Below, one piece after another: positions 48,292-57,116 of a stretch of 64,000 nucleotides of DNA (within the stretch, counting starts at the first letter, position 1; every line of letters starts with the position of its first letter). Both the position numbers and the translations under genes were made by a program. The DNA is from Enterobacter cloacae complex sp. R_G8 (GTDB lineage: Bacteria > Pseudomonadota > Gammaproteobacteria > Enterobacterales > Enterobacteriaceae). The stretch is from the NCBI RefSeq assembly GCF_024599795.1, contig NZ_CP102246.1:2666001-2730000 (forward strand), written 5' to 3'. The notes beneath the pieces were generated by a model. It saw only the letters and a program-made list of their open reading frames with translations. It did no database searches and had not been told where the DNA came from.

Positions 48292-49079
48292 CGCAGGAAG
48301 ATACGCCCTTTCAGATAGAGCGTCGCCTGGCCGCCAATCAGCACACGGTCGCCCTTCAGTTCGCAGCGCAGATCCCCGCCACGGTACGAAACCTGGCGGG
48401 CGTTCATCGACGTTTTGCCCAGCTTCTCGCTCCAGTACGGTATCAGCATGCTGTGCGTGGATCCGGTGACCGGATCTTCCGGTACCCCTTCGCCCGGGCA
48501 GAAGAAGCGGCTGACGAAGTCATACTCCTCCCCCGGAGCCGTCACGCAGACCATTTTCCCCAGCGGCGCCATCGCTGCAATATCCGGGGTTAAGGCTTCC
48601 ACCTGTTGCTGGCTCTCCAGCACCACCATGTAATCCCGTCCGACGCGGACCTCTTTAGCCTGGGCTATCCCCAGCGCGCTGAACAGGCCTGGCGGTGGAT
48701 TGTCAACCATCTCGGTCGACCACGCAGGGAAATTGAGCGTCAGCCAGTCGCCGCTGCGTTTCACCGTCAGCTCACCCACGAAGCGCGTGGTGAAGGTGAT
48801 TTCGGTATGCGGATAATCAAGGTATTCGAAAATAACGTGGGACGCCGCCAGCGTGGCGTGGCCGCACAGATTAATTTCATGCAGCGTAGTGAACCAGCGC
48901 AGCTCGAAGCCGGTGTCGGTACGCACGAAGAAAGCTGTTTCGGACTGGTTATGCTGCTGCGCCATTTTGAGCAGCGTCTCATCCGAAAGCCACTCTTCCA
49001 GCGGGCATACCGCCGCGGCATTGCCGCCAAACGCCCTGTCGCTGAAGGCATCCACCAGATAAAAATCAATTTCCTGCAT
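48288..49079 (-). CDS. PhzF-family isomerase-like protein, copy 1
   Basis: A 263-residue protein of the PhzF/YddE diaminopimelate-epimerase fold. The catalytic Glu is in HNQSETAFF, and LCGHATLAAS and GVPEDPVTGSTHSML mark the two halves. AGAGGA precedes the ATG. It is the downstream member of a tandem pair that is clearly homologous along its full length. Members isomerise small aromatic or amino-acid-like compounds; the substrate here is unknown. Confidence 0.86.
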   Translation of the reverse strand: MQEIDFYLVDAFSDRAFGGNAAAVCPLEEWLSDETLLKMAQQHNQSETAFFVRTDTGFELRWFTTLHEINLCGHATLAASHVIFEYLDYPHTEITFTTRFVGELTVKRSGDWLTLNFPAWSTEMVDNPPPGLFSALGIAQAKEVRVGRDYMVVLESQQQVEALTPDIAAMAPLGKMVCVTAPGEEYDFVSRFFCPGEGVPEDPVTGSTHSMLIPYWSEKLGKTSMNARQVSYRGGDLRCELKGDRVLIGGQATLYLKGRIFLR

Positions 49080-49106
49080 TGTCTTTTCCTCTGTTGTTAT
49101 AGGTAT

Positions 49107-49895
49107 TTAGCGCAGAAAAACTGTGCCTTTCAAATAGAGTGACGCCTGCCCGCTCATCAGCACGCGCGAACCTTTCAGCTCGCACCGCACATCGCCACCC
49201 CGCGCGGACACCTGACGGGCAAACAGCGTGGTTTTACCCAACGTCTCACTCCAGTAGGGAATGAGCATCGTGTGTGCAGAGCCGGTCACCGGATCTTCCC
49301 AGACGGCAACGCCGGGTGAGAAGAAACGGCTGACGAAGTCATAATCCCCGTCGCCCCGCGCCGTAACGGCAACTTTATGTTCGCCTGGCGTCATGGCCGA
49401 AATAGTCGGTGTGAGCGCTTCAACCTGCTGGCGATCCTCCAGCACCACCACCCAGGCACGCCCTTTTCGGGCTTCGATGTAGTGGCTTATCCCCAGCGCC
49501 GCCAGCATCTCCGGCGGGGGCGTCTCTTCCTGTGTCGGGCATGCCGGGAAATCCAGCGTCAGCCAGTCCCCCTCCCGGCTCACCGTCAGGCGACCGGAAG
49601 CCGTTTCAAAATGGATACGCGGGTCTGGATAGTCCAGCTCACTGAACAGGACGTGCGCCGCAGCAAGGGTGGCGTGACCGCACAGGTTGACTTCGGTGAG
49701 CGTGGTAAACCAGCGTAGCTCAATGCCCCCTTTCGTACAGACGAAAAATGCGGTTTCCGACTGATTATGCTGTTGCGCCATTTTCAGTAACGTTTCGTCC
49801 GGCAGCCACGCTTTCAGCGGGCAAACGGCAGCCGGATTTCCGCCAAATGACACATTGCTGAACGCATCGACCAGATAAAAATCAATCTCCTGCAC
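49107..49895 (-). CDS. PhzF-family isomerase-like protein, copy 2
   Basis: A 262-residue paralogue of the next gene, with the same MQEIDFYLVDAFS opening, HNQSETAFF catalytic segment and FLR ending. The start is GTG at 49895, with only a weak ribosome site. It lies 27 bp from copy 1, so the pair is a tandem duplication transcribed together. It could have diverged in substrate or form a heterodimer with copy 1; neither can be read from the sequence. Confidence 0.86.
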   Translation of the reverse strand: MQEIDFYLVDAFSNVSFGGNPAAVCPLKAWLPDETLLKMAQQHNQSETAFFVCTKGGIELRWFTTLTEVNLCGHATLAAAHVLFSELDYPDPRIHFETASGRLTVSREGDWLTLDFPACPTQEETPPPEMLAALGISHYIEARKGRAWVVVLEDRQQVEALTPTISAMTPGEHKVAVTARGDGDYDFVSRFFSPGVAVWEDPVTGSAHTMLIPYWSETLGKTTLFARQVSARGGDVRCELKGSRVLMSGQASLYLKGTVFLR

Positions 49896-50070
49896 TGTCT
49901 TACCGCCTGTTTTTATTGGAGTGTTCCTTTATATTCAATGAAAACCACGCCCCCGGCTACCGCTTTGATAAGGTAAATATTGAGATCTGCATCACATAAT
50001 GGTTGAGTTTTCGCCGTTCAAGGCTTTAAGATCGTCTCCTCTTCTTTAGCAACGAATCTCCGACATCCCT

Positions 50071-51267
50071 ATGACAACGAACACAGTTTCCCGCAGGGTT
50101 GCGTGGCTACGCGTGGTCACGCTGGCTATCGCCGCGTTTATTTTCAACACCACAGAATTTGTTCCGGTTGGGCTGTTGTCTGACATCGCAGAAAGTTTCC
50201 AGATGGAAACGGCGCAGGTGGGCATTATGTTGACCATTTACGCCTGGGTGGTGGCATTGATGTCGCTGCCGTTTATGCTGCTGACCAGCCAGATGGAGCG
50301 CCGTAAGCTGCTGATCGGGCTGTTTGCGTTGTTTATCGCCAGCCACGTGCTGTCGTTCCTGGCGTGGAATTTTACGGTGCTGGTGTTAAGCCGCGTCGGA
50401 ATTGCCTTTGCTCACGCCGTTTTCTGGTCGATCACCGCGTCACTGGCTATCCGGCTGGCGCCCGCGGGGAAACGCGCTCAGGCGCTGAGCCTGATTGCCA
50501 CCGGGACCGCCCTGGCAATGGTGCTGGGCCTGCCGATTGGCCGCATCGTGGGGCAATACTTCGGCTGGCGTACCACGTTCTTCGCCATCGGTATGGGGGC
50601 GCTGATTACCCTGGTTTGCCTGATGAAACTGCTGCCGAAGCTGCCGAGCGAACATTCCGGCTCGCTGAAAAGCCTGCCGCTGTTGATGCGTCGTCCGGCA
50701 CTGCTGAGCATTTATCTGCTTACCGTCATCGTGGTCACCGCCCACTATACGGCCTACAGCTACATTGAGCCGTTCGTTCAGGTCGTGGCCGGCTTCAGCG
50801 CCAACTTTGCCACCCTCCTGCTGCTGCTCCTTGGCGGGGCTGGCATTATCGGCAGTATTCTGTTTGGTAAGCTCGGCAATAAACACGCTTCAACGCTGGT
50901 GAGCAGCGCCATCGGTTTGCTGCTGGCGTGTCTGCTACTGCTGATGCCCGCGGCGGGCAGTGAAAGCCAGCTGGCGATCCTCAGCCTGTTCTGGGGCGTG
51001 GCGATCATGATTATTGGTCTCGGGATGCAGGTGAAGGTGCTGGCCCTCGCGCCGGATGCCACTGATGTGGCGATGTCGCTGTTCTCGGGCATTTTTAATC
51101 TGGGGATTGGCGCGGGTGCGCTGGTGGGCAATCAGGTGATCCTGCATGTCTCCATGTCGGCGATTGGCTATCTGGGGGCCATTCCGGCCGTGGTGGCGCT
51201 TATCTGGTCGGTGTTGATCTTCCGTAAATGGCCGGTGGCGCTGGAGGAACAGGCTCACCACGGGTGA
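50071..51267 (+). CDS. sotB: Sugar efflux transporter SotB (YdeA)
   Basis: A 398-residue major-facilitator protein with 12 membrane segments, very close to E. coli SotB ([17 protein letters not shown] opening, [28 protein letters not shown]). It exports arabinose, lactose and IPTG-like sugars. It lies next to marC as in E. coli. The ribosome site is weak. A REP element separates it from the convergent marC. Confidence 0.94.
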   Translation: MTTNTVSRRVAWLRVVTLAIAAFIFNTTEFVPVGLLSDIAESFQMETAQVGIMLTIYAWVVALMSLPFMLLTSQMERRKLLIGLFALFIASHVLSFLAWNFTVLVLSRVGIAFAHAVFWSITASLAIRLAPAGKRAQALSLIATGTALAMVLGLPIGRIVGQYFGWRTTFFAIGMGALITLVCLMKLLPKLPSEHSGSLKSLPLLMRRPALLSIYLLTVIVVTAHYTAYSYIEPFVQVVAGFSANFATLLLLLLGGAGIIGSILFGKLGNKHASTLVSSAIGLLLACLLLLMPAAGSESQLAILSLFWGVAIMIIGLGMQVKVLALAPDATDVAMSLFSGIFNLGIGAGALVGNQVILHVSMSAIGYLGAIPAVVALIWSVLIFRKWPVALEEQAHHG

Positions 51268-51278
51268 TGTCTGGTTGT

Positions 51279-51304
51279 GCCGGGTAAGCGCAGCGCCACC
51301 CGGC
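51279..51304. repeat. REP-like palindromic element between sotB and marC
   Basis: Arms GCCGGGT and ACCCGGC enclose GCGCAGCGC. The same core (read in reverse) occurs at 55631-55656. It is a typical extragenic palindrome between convergent genes. Confidence 0.75.
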
Positions 51305-51311
51305 AAACACA

Positions 51312-51977
51312 TCAATGATAGGTCTTAATAATCTCCAGCACGCCGTTAATAATAAACTGCACGCCCATACACACCAGCAAGAACCCCATCAGCCGGGAAA
51401 TCGCCTCGATACCGCCCTTGCCTACCCAGCGCATAATCGCCCCGGAGCTGCGCAAGGAGGCCCAGACAATCACGCCGATCAGGGCAAAAATAAGCGGGGG
51501 TGCAACGGTCAGTACCCAGTCCGGGAACGTAGCGCTGTCACGCACCGTCGAGGCGGAACTGATGATCATCGCAATAGTCCCTGGCCCCGCCGTGCTCGGC
51601 ATGGCTAACGGCACAAAGGCGATATTCGCGCTGGGTTCGCTTTCCAGCTCTTCGGATTTGCTTTTCGCTTCAGGCGATTCATGCGCTTTTTGCGCCGGGA
51701 ACAGCATGCGGAAACCGATAAAGGCCACAATCAGCCCCCCGGCGATGCGCAGACCAGGAATGGAGATCCCGAAGGTATTCATCACCAGCTGACCGGCGTA
51801 GTAAGCAACCATCATGATGGCGAACACATACACGGAGGCCATCATCGACTGATGATTGCGCTCTGCGCTGTTCATATTCCCTGCCAGCCCCAGAAAGAGC
51901 GCTACCGTCGTTAACGGGTTAGCCAACGGCAGTAACACCACCAGCCCAAGACCAATTGCTTTAATCAAATCCACCAT
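51312..51977 (-). CDS. marC: MarC-family membrane protein
   Basis: A 221-residue inner-membrane protein of the MarC/UPF0056 family with six hydrophobic segments. [20 protein letters not shown] opens it, and [19 protein letters not shown] is the family signature. It is divergent from marRAB as in E. coli. Despite its name it is not required for Mar multidrug resistance, and its function is unknown. Confidence 0.94.
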   Translation of the reverse strand: MVDLIKAIGLGLVVLLPLANPLTTVALFLGLAGNMNSAERNHQSMMASVYVFAIMMVAYYAGQLVMNTFGISIPGLRIAGGLIVAFIGFRMLFPAQKAHESPEAKSKSEELESEPSANIAFVPLAMPSTAGPGTIAMIISSASTVRDSATFPDWVLTVAPPLIFALIGVIVWASLRSSGAIMRWVGKGGIEAISRLMGFLLVCMGVQFIINGVLEIIKTYH

Positions 51978-52134
51978 AATGTGTCGTTGTCCTTATCCAT
52001 ATTTACCACCGCAATTATAGGGTGAAAGTGTGACGTTGAGCCATGCACTCAACGTAACGATTATTTTCATCCGGGAACGATAACCCTGCGTTATCTGTAT
52101 GATTTGAAAGACCCCAACAAAAGTTCATGAAACG

Positions 52135-52154
52135 TTTTAGCAATTCGTGGCATC
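52135..52154. promoter_or_regulatory. Marbox upstream of marRAB
   Basis: TTTTAGCAATTCGTGGCATC closely resembles the E. coli marbox bound by MarA, SoxS and Rob. It lies 16 bp upstream of the -35 element. Confidence 0.85.
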
Positions 52155-52169
52155 CGCAGATCCATTCAG

Positions 52170-52198
52170 TTGACTTATACTTGCCTGAGCAATAATAT
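52170..52198 (+). promoter_or_regulatory. marRAB promoter
   Basis: A -35 TTGACT (52170-52175) and a -10 TAATAT (52193-52198) with 17-bp spacing, in the position of the E. coli mar promoter and overlapping MarR site I. Confidence 0.85.
52181..52192. promoter_or_regulatory. marO: MarR operator site I
   Basis: TTGCCTGAGCAA is a dyad lying between -35 and -10, equivalent to site I of E. coli marO, so bound MarR blocks RNA polymerase. Confidence 0.88.
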
Positions 52199-52216
52199 CT
52201 GCCGTGACTAAACTAC

Positions 52217-52228
52217 TTGCCAGGGCAA
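52217..52228. promoter_or_regulatory. marO: MarR operator site II
   Basis: TTGCCAGGGCAA is a dyad just upstream of the marR GTG, matching site II of E. coli. It also supplies the AGGG ribosome-site bases of marR. Confidence 0.88.
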
Positions 52229-52233
52229 CCATT

Positions 52234-52668
52234 GTGAAAAGCACCAGTGATATCTTCAACGACGTTGTTCCACTGGGTCGTCTTATTCATCTGGTTAACC
52301 AGAAAAAAGACCGCCTGCTGAATGACTATCTGTCGCCGCTGGATATCACCGCAACACAGTTTAAAGTGCTGTGCTCCATTCGCTGTCAGGTGTGCATCAC
52401 CCCGGTTGAATTAAAAAAGGTGCTCTCTGTCGATCTGGGCGCGCTGACCCGCATGCTGGATCGTCTCGTCTGTAAAGGATGGATAGAACGAAGCCCTAAC
52501 CCGAATGACAAGCGCGGCGTCCTGGTGACACTCACCCGCGACGGTGCGGATATGTGTGAGCAATGTCATCAATTAGTAGGACAAACACTGCATCAGGAAC
52601 TAACAAAAAACTTAACGGCAGATGAAGTGGCAACGCTTGAGCTTTTGCTTAAGAAAATACTGCCGTAA
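52234..52668 (+). CDS. marR: Multiple antibiotic resistance repressor MarR
   Basis: A 144-residue winged-helix repressor that binds phenolic compounds and controls its own operon. It matches E. coli MarR closely ([45 protein letters not shown]). The Cys of KGW-adjacent LVCKG, involved in copper sensing, is kept. The true start is GTG at 52234, as in E. coli; the earlier in-frame start at 52204 lies inside the operator. Confidence 0.95.
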   Translation: MKSTSDIFNDVVPLGRLIHLVNQKKDRLLNDYLSPLDITATQFKVLCSIRCQVCITPVELKKVLSVDLGALTRMLDRLVCKGWIERSPNPNDKRGVLVTLTRDGADMCEQCHQLVGQTLHQELTKNLTADEVATLELLLKKILP

Positions 52669-52688
52669 ACAGAAAAAGAGGTATGACG

Positions 52689-53069
52689 ATGTCCAGACGC
52701 AATACTGACGCTATCACCATTCATAGCATTTTGGACTGGATCGAAGATAACCTGGAATCGCCGCTCTCCCTTGAAAAAGTGTCAGAGCGTTCAGGTTACT
52801 CCAAATGGCACCTGCAACGGATGTTCAAAAAAGAGACCGGTCATTCATTAGGTCAATATATTCGCAGCCGCAAGCTGACGGAAATTGCCCAAAAACTGAA
52901 AGAAAGCAATGAACCGATCCTTTATCTGGCGGAGCGTTACGGATTTGAATCGCAACAAACCCTGACGCGTACGTTTAAGAACTACTTCGACGTGCCGCCT
53001 CATAAGTATCGAATCACCAGCGTGCCGGGTGAATCCCGATACCTGTATCCGCTAAAACATTGTAGTTAA
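52689..53069 (+). CDS. marA: Transcriptional activator MarA
   Basis: A 126-residue AraC/XylS-type activator with two helix-turn-helix motifs ([16 protein letters not shown] and [16 protein letters not shown]), nearly identical to E. coli MarA for the first 110 residues. It activates acrAB, micF and other stress genes through marboxes, including the one at 52135. AGAGG lies seven bases before the ATG at 52689; the ATG at 52683 is too close to it. The C-terminal 15 residues differ from E. coli. Confidence 0.95.
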   Translation: MSRRNTDAITIHSILDWIEDNLESPLSLEKVSERSGYSKWHLQRMFKKETGHSLGQYIRSRKLTEIAQKLKESNEPILYLAERYGFESQQTLTRTFKNYFDVPPHKYRITSVPGESRYLYPLKHCS

Positions 53070-53101
53070 TCATCGCCTGTAAAGACGTAACCGAGGAAAT
53101 C

Positions 53102-53320
53102 ATGAACCTTACCGCCTCCGCCGCCCTCGCCTTGCTGGTGCTGTTTTCCAGCCAGACCTTCGCGGAGCAAACACCCCGTGCAACGCAGCAAAATAATCAT
53201 GATACGATGATTTTGCCGTCAGCACATGACCGGTCTCCCTATGATTTCAACCACATGGGGACTGGTAGCGACAAATCCGACGAATTAGGCGTGCCTTATT
53301 ATAATCAGCACGGCCTCTGA
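53102..53320 (+). CDS. marB: MarB, periplasmic modulator of the mar operon
   Basis: A 72-residue protein with a signal peptide (cleavage near TFA-EQT) and the conserved MarB tail NHMGTGSDKSDELGVPYYNQH. In E. coli it lowers marA expression by an unclear route. It is the third gene of the operon and is followed by a strong terminator. GAGGAAAT precedes the ATG. Confidence 0.93.
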   Translation: MNLTASAALALLVLFSSQTFAEQTPRATQQNNHDTMILPSAHDRSPYDFNHMGTGSDKSDELGVPYYNQHGL

Positions 53321-53329
53321 TTCGTTTTT

Positions 53330-53353
53330 GCCCCGCGGATGCGGGGCTTTTTT
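53330..53353 (+). terminator. Intrinsic terminator of marRAB
   Basis: A GCCCCGC/GCGGGGC stem with a 4-base loop is followed by six Ts. It also lies at the 3' end of the convergent eamA. Confidence 0.92.
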
Positions 53354-53358
53354 CTGCC

Positions 53359-54258
53359 CTATCCCCGCACCCGCGTCGCCCGACGCACGCGCAAGCCAAA
53401 CACGTTGATATACAGTCCGGCCATGATCAACACCGCCCCCAGCAGCTGTAATGCACTTAGCTTCTCATCCAGCAGGATTGCAGCGCTGGCCAGCCCGACG
53501 ACCGGCACCAGCAGCGATAACGGCGCCACGCGCCAGGTTTCGTACCGCCCCAGCAGTGAACCCCAGATACCGTAGCCCACAATGGTGGCGACAAACGCCA
53601 GATAAACCAACGACAGAATGGTGGTAAGGTCGATTTCAACCAGACTCTTCAGCATCACCGCGTGGCCGTCAAAAATCAGCGACGCGACCATAAACGGCAC
53701 CACCGGGATCAGTGCGCTCCAGACCACCAGCGACATCACCTGCGGGCGTGCCTCATGCTGCATAATCAGCTTGTTGAAGATATTGCCGCAGGCCCAGCTC
53801 AGACCCGCCGCCAGCGTCAGCATAAAGCCCAGCAACGCCACATGCTGACCGTTCAGGCTGGCCTCAATCAGCACCAGCACGCCAAACACGGCTAAAGTGA
53901 TCCCCGCCAGCTGTTTACCCTGCAAACGCTCGCCGAAGACAAATGCGCCAAGAATGATGGTAAAGAACGCCTGCGCCTGCAGTACCAGCGAGGCCAGCCC
54001 GGCCGGCATCCCGAATTTGATGGCACAGAACAGAAACGCAAACTGGCCAAAGCTGATGGTCAGGCCATAACCCAGCAGCAAGGTAAACGGAATTTTCGGG
54101 CGGGCAACAAAGAACAGTGCCGGGAACGCCACCAGCATAAAACGCAAGCCTGCCAACATCAGTGGGGGCATGTTATGCAATCCCACTTTAATGACCACAA
54201 AATTGAGTCCCCATACGATGACCACCAGCAATGCCAGCAGTCCGTCTTTACGCGTCAT
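53359..54258 (-). CDS. eamA: EamA, O-acetylserine/cysteine exporter
   Basis: A 299-residue DMT-superfamily exporter with ten hydrophobic segments in two EamA repeats, the same length as E. coli EamA (YdeD). It exports cysteine-pathway metabolites. The ATG at 54258 follows AGGGG; the reading from 54357 would add 33 residues not found in the family. Order after marB is as in E. coli. Confidence 0.94.
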   Translation of the reverse strand: MTRKDGLLALLVVIVWGLNFVVIKVGLHNMPPLMLAGLRFMLVAFPALFFVARPKIPFTLLLGYGLTISFGQFAFLFCAIKFGMPAGLASLVLQAQAFFTIILGAFVFGERLQGKQLAGITLAVFGVLVLIEASLNGQHVALLGFMLTLAAGLSWACGNIFNKLIMQHEARPQVMSLVVWSALIPVVPFMVASLIFDGHAVMLKSLVEIDLTTILSLVYLAFVATIVGYGIWGSLLGRYETWRVAPLSLLVPVVGLASAAILLDEKLSALQLLGAVLIMAGLYINVFGLRVRRATRVRG

Positions 54259-54259
54259 A

Positions 54260-54267
54260 CCCTGCCC
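54260..54267 (-). other. KOPS octamer on - strand (CCCTGCCC on +)
   Basis: Reverse-strand GGGNAGGG match, pointing toward dif. It coincides with the ribosome-site region of eamA. Confidence 0.6.
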
Positions 54268-54452
54268 CTGATTTATTAATAATTTGTTAACACTTGAAGG
54301 TAACAGAAAAAAGCGCGTTACGAGAAGATCATTAATTCTGGCAGGCAGCTGAAGCACTTACGGATAAATTAGCCGCTATACAAGCCTCTTATGTCGTGAT
54401 ACTCCTTTTAGAACACAACTAAAAAAAGCATAAGCATTTGTCGGGCAGGAAT

Positions 54453-55670
54453 ATGAAACCATCTCTCAGGCGCTCAACCGCAGCGCTGCTGGCATCGTCA
54501 TTGTTGTTAACCATCGGTCGTGGGGCCACGCTGCCGTTCATGACGATTTATCTCACGCGTGTGTTTAACATGAGCGTCGGGAATATTGGTTATGCCCTGA
54601 CCATTGCGTTAACCATCGGCGTGGTATTCAGTCTGGGATTTGGCATTCTGGCCGATAAGTTTGATAAAAAGCGCTACATGCTGATCGCCATCGTGGCGTT
54701 TATCGCCGGTTTTGTGGCGATCCCGCTGGTCAATAACGTCACGCTGGTGGTGCTCTTCTTTTCGCTGATCAACTGCGCCTATTCCGTGTTTTCGACGGTG
54801 CTGAAAGCCTGGTTCTCTGACGTTCTGACCTCCAGTGAAAAAGCCCGCGTGTTTTCGCTGAACTACAGCTTTCTGAATATCGGCTGGACGGTCGGGCCGC
54901 CTCTCGGCACGTTTCTGGTGATGTACAGCCTGCAGCTGCCGTTCTGGCTGGCCGCGTTCTGTGCCGCCCTGCCGCTGGGGTTTATCCATTTCTTTGTGCA
55001 AAAAAGCGTTGCGTTAGATACCGCTGAGCAGAAGACAACGTGGCAGCCGTCGGTATTGCTGAAAGATCGGGCGTTATTCTGGTATACGCTCTCTGGCCTG
55101 CTCGCGTCATACGTTGGCGGGTCGTTCGCGAGCTGTATTTCGCAGTATGTCCTGGCCGCGCATGCAGACAGTGATTTCGCCGAAAAGGTGGTCGCCGTAG
55201 TGCTGCCCGTCAACGCCGCCGTGGTGGTGACGCTGCAGTACGCACTCGGTCGTAAGATCTCTGCCAGCAATATTCGCCCGCTGATGACCGCCGCGACGCT
55301 GTTTTTTATCGTGGGGCTGGGGGGCTTTATGCTCTCCGGGGAAAACCTGATTTACTGGGGCATCGCTGCCGCCATCTTTACGCTGGGTGAGATTATTTAT
55401 GCGCCGGGTGAATACATGCTGATCGACAACATCGCCCCGCCGGGAATGAAAGCAAGCTACTTCTCCGCCCAGGCGCTGGGCTGGCTCGGCGCGGCAGCTA
55501 ACCCGATGATCACCGGCATTATCCTGACCAACCTGCCGCACTGGTCATTGTTCGTGATTATGATGGCCGCCATTGTCGTTGCATGGTTGATGATTTTGCG
55601 TGGCATGAGCGTGAAAAATGAAGATAGCGTGTCGGGTGGCGCTGCGCTTACCCGACCGACAAAACCCTAA
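54453..55670 (+). CDS. ydeE: MFS efflux transporter YdeE
   Basis: A 405-residue major-facilitator protein with 12 membrane segments, closely matching E. coli YdeE (LRRSTAALLASSLLLTIGRGATLPFMTIYL, DKFDKKRYML, EIIYAPGEYMLID). YdeE has been linked to dipeptide and drug export. The ATG at 54453 has AGGA close upstream. The last dozen residues (SGGAALTRPTKP) are encoded by a REP element that starts within the reading frame, so the C-terminus differs from that of relatives. Confidence 0.92.
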   Translation: MKPSLRRSTAALLASSLLLTIGRGATLPFMTIYLTRVFNMSVGNIGYALTIALTIGVVFSLGFGILADKFDKKRYMLIAIVAFIAGFVAIPLVNNVTLVVLFFSLINCAYSVFSTVLKAWFSDVLTSSEKARVFSLNYSFLNIGWTVGPPLGTFLVMYSLQLPFWLAAFCAALPLGFIHFFVQKSVALDTAEQKTTWQPSVLLKDRALFWYTLSGLLASYVGGSFASCISQYVLAAHADSDFAEKVVAVVLPVNAAVVVTLQYALGRKISASNIRPLMTAATLFFIVGLGGFMLSGENLIYWGIAAAIFTLGEIIYAPGEYMLIDNIAPPGMKASYFSAQALGWLGAAANPMITGIILTNLPHWSLFVIMMAAIVVAWLMILRGMSVKNEDSVSGGAALTRPTKP

Positions 55671-55707
55671 TCGCAGGCCGGGTATGGCGTAGCCGTCACC
55701 CGCCTGC
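55631..55707. repeat. Two REP-like palindromes (BIME) at the ydeE 3' end
   Basis: The first palindrome (55631-55656, GTCGGGT ... ACCCGAC) lies inside the ydeE frame. The second (55673-55707, GCAGGCCGGGT ... ACCCGCCTGC) lies between the convergent ydeE and zinT stops. Confidence 0.8.
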
Positions 55708-55716
55708 AATAAAGCA

Positions 55717-56355
55717 TCAGTGGTGCAACATCTCCTCCACCACCTGCTCTTTGTACATCTCGTTTGGATAATAGGTCGGCCAGTTATCCATCTCTTTCAG
55801 CAGCGCCTCGTGAGAGGTATCGCCCATAAAGATGTGGAAGTGGGAAGAGGCTTTTGGCGCAATGGTGTGGTCGCTGAACTGAACAAACTTCGGCGCCTTG
55901 CTGTCAGCGTCCTTACACTCAAACAGATAGCGAACGCCTTTTTTGCCTGACGCGTAGGTCAGAATTTTGTAGCCGCTGTAATCATACTCACAGCGGCTGA
56001 CCTCTTTACCTTTGTGGAATTCCATGACGTTATTTTCGATGCCGATAGCCTCCACGTCGGTGGCGTACCCCGTGCGGTAATAGGCTTTGATCTCGTCGAA
56101 GGTTTTATTGTCCTTCTGCGCCTTCTTTCTGAAGACCGTGTCCAGCGAGCCATCCAGCAGGAAGGGATAAACGGACTGCCAGGTGCCATCCCAGTCGGAC
56201 AGTTTCCGGTCCTTAACGTCTTTATCTGCAAACACGCCGTTTGCCGCCTTTTGCTCCGCTTCGGTCATCTGGTGACCGTGTGAGTGGGCAAACAGCTGGC
56301 CGCTGACCAGCAGCGCCCCCAGAGTCATCGCAAATTTTCCAATATGTGCAGCCAC
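55717..56355 (-). CDS. zinT: Periplasmic zinc/cadmium-binding protein ZinT
   Basis: A 212-residue protein of the ZinT (YodA) family. A signal peptide ends at LFAHSHGH, whose His-rich start binds zinc. Conserved [30 protein letters not shown] and [10 protein letters not shown] follow; His in the last segment belong to the metal site. It works with ZnuA in periplasmic zinc uptake under zinc starvation. A near-perfect Zur box lies 36 bp upstream. Confidence 0.95.
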   Translation of the reverse strand: MAAHIGKFAMTLGALLVSGQLFAHSHGHQMTEAEQKAANGVFADKDVKDRKLSDWDGTWQSVYPFLLDGSLDTVFRKKAQKDNKTFDEIKAYYRTGYATDVEAIGIENNVMEFHKGKEVSRCEYDYSGYKILTYASGKKGVRYLFECKDADSKAPKFVQFSDHTIAPKASSHFHIFMGDTSHEALLKEMDNWPTYYPNEMYKEQVVEEMLHH

Positions 56356-56390
56356 AACAGTATCCTCACTCCGTTTTTATAAGAATGAGG

Positions 56391-56407
56391 ATGTTATATT
56401 ATAACAT
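56391..56407. promoter_or_regulatory. Zur box of zinT
   Basis: ATGTTATA-T-TATAACAT is a perfect palindrome matching the core of the enterobacterial Zur consensus. It sits between the zinT start and the urtE stop (56409-56411). Confidence 0.92.
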
Positions 56408-56408
56408 T

Positions 56409-57107
56409 TCAGATCGCAACCCGTCCGCGAACGCCCTCCTGCTCCATGTTGTCTCCCCGTCCTCGCTGGATAATGGTGCCGCGAGACATCAGCAGATAGC
56501 TGTCCGCCAGCTCAGCCGCGAAGTCATAAAACTGCTCAACAAGCAGGATCGCCATGTCCCCCCGGTCTGCAAGCTGGCGGATCACGTGGCCAATCTCTTT
56601 GATTACCGAGGGCTGAATGCCTTCGGTAGGTTCATCGAGGATCAGCAGCTGCGGACGGCTCGCCAGGGCGCGTCCAATCGCCAGCTGCTGCTGTTGTCCG
56701 CCAGAGAGATCGCCTCCGCGTCGGTGCTTCATCTCTTTTAATACCGGGAAAAGCTGCCAGATTTCCTCCGGGACATGCTTTGCATCGCGGGCTGAGAAGC
56801 GCGACAGCCCCATGAGCAGATTCTCTTCCACGGTTAAGCGCGGGAAAATCTCACGTCCCTGCGGCACATACGCGACCCCAGACTGTACCCGCTGGTGCGG
56901 CTTGCTGTGGGTGATCTTTTTCCCCTGCCAGATAACCTCACCCGTTTTCGCCGGGATCAGCCCCATCAGACACTTCAGCAGCGTGGTTTTCCCCACGCCG
57001 TTGCGCCCCAGCAGGCAGGTCACTTCGCCGGTAATGGCCTCAAAGCTCACGCCGCGAAGAATATGGCTTCCACCGTAGTATTGATTCAGTTCGTTAACCT
57101 GTAACAT
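56409..57107 (-). CDS. urtE: Urea ABC transporter ATP-binding subunit UrtE
   Basis: A 232-residue ABC ATPase of the branched-chain amino acid type (LivF-like). It has Walker A GRNGVGKTT, signature LSGGQQQQLAIGRAL and Walker B LLILDEPTEGIQ. The ATG at 57107 follows AAGGAG. It is the last gene of urtABCDE and ends beside the Zur box of zinT. Confidence 0.92.
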   Translation of the reverse strand: MLQVNELNQYYGGSHILRGVSFEAITGEVTCLLGRNGVGKTTLLKCLMGLIPAKTGEVIWQGKKITHSKPHQRVQSGVAYVPQGREIFPRLTVEENLLMGLSRFSARDAKHVPEEIWQLFPVLKEMKHRRGGDLSGGQQQQLAIGRALASRPQLLILDEPTEGIQPSVIKEIGHVIRQLADRGDMAILLVEQFYDFAAELADSYLLMSRGTIIQRGRGDNMEQEGVRGRVAI

Positions 57108-57116
57108 CAAGGCTCC

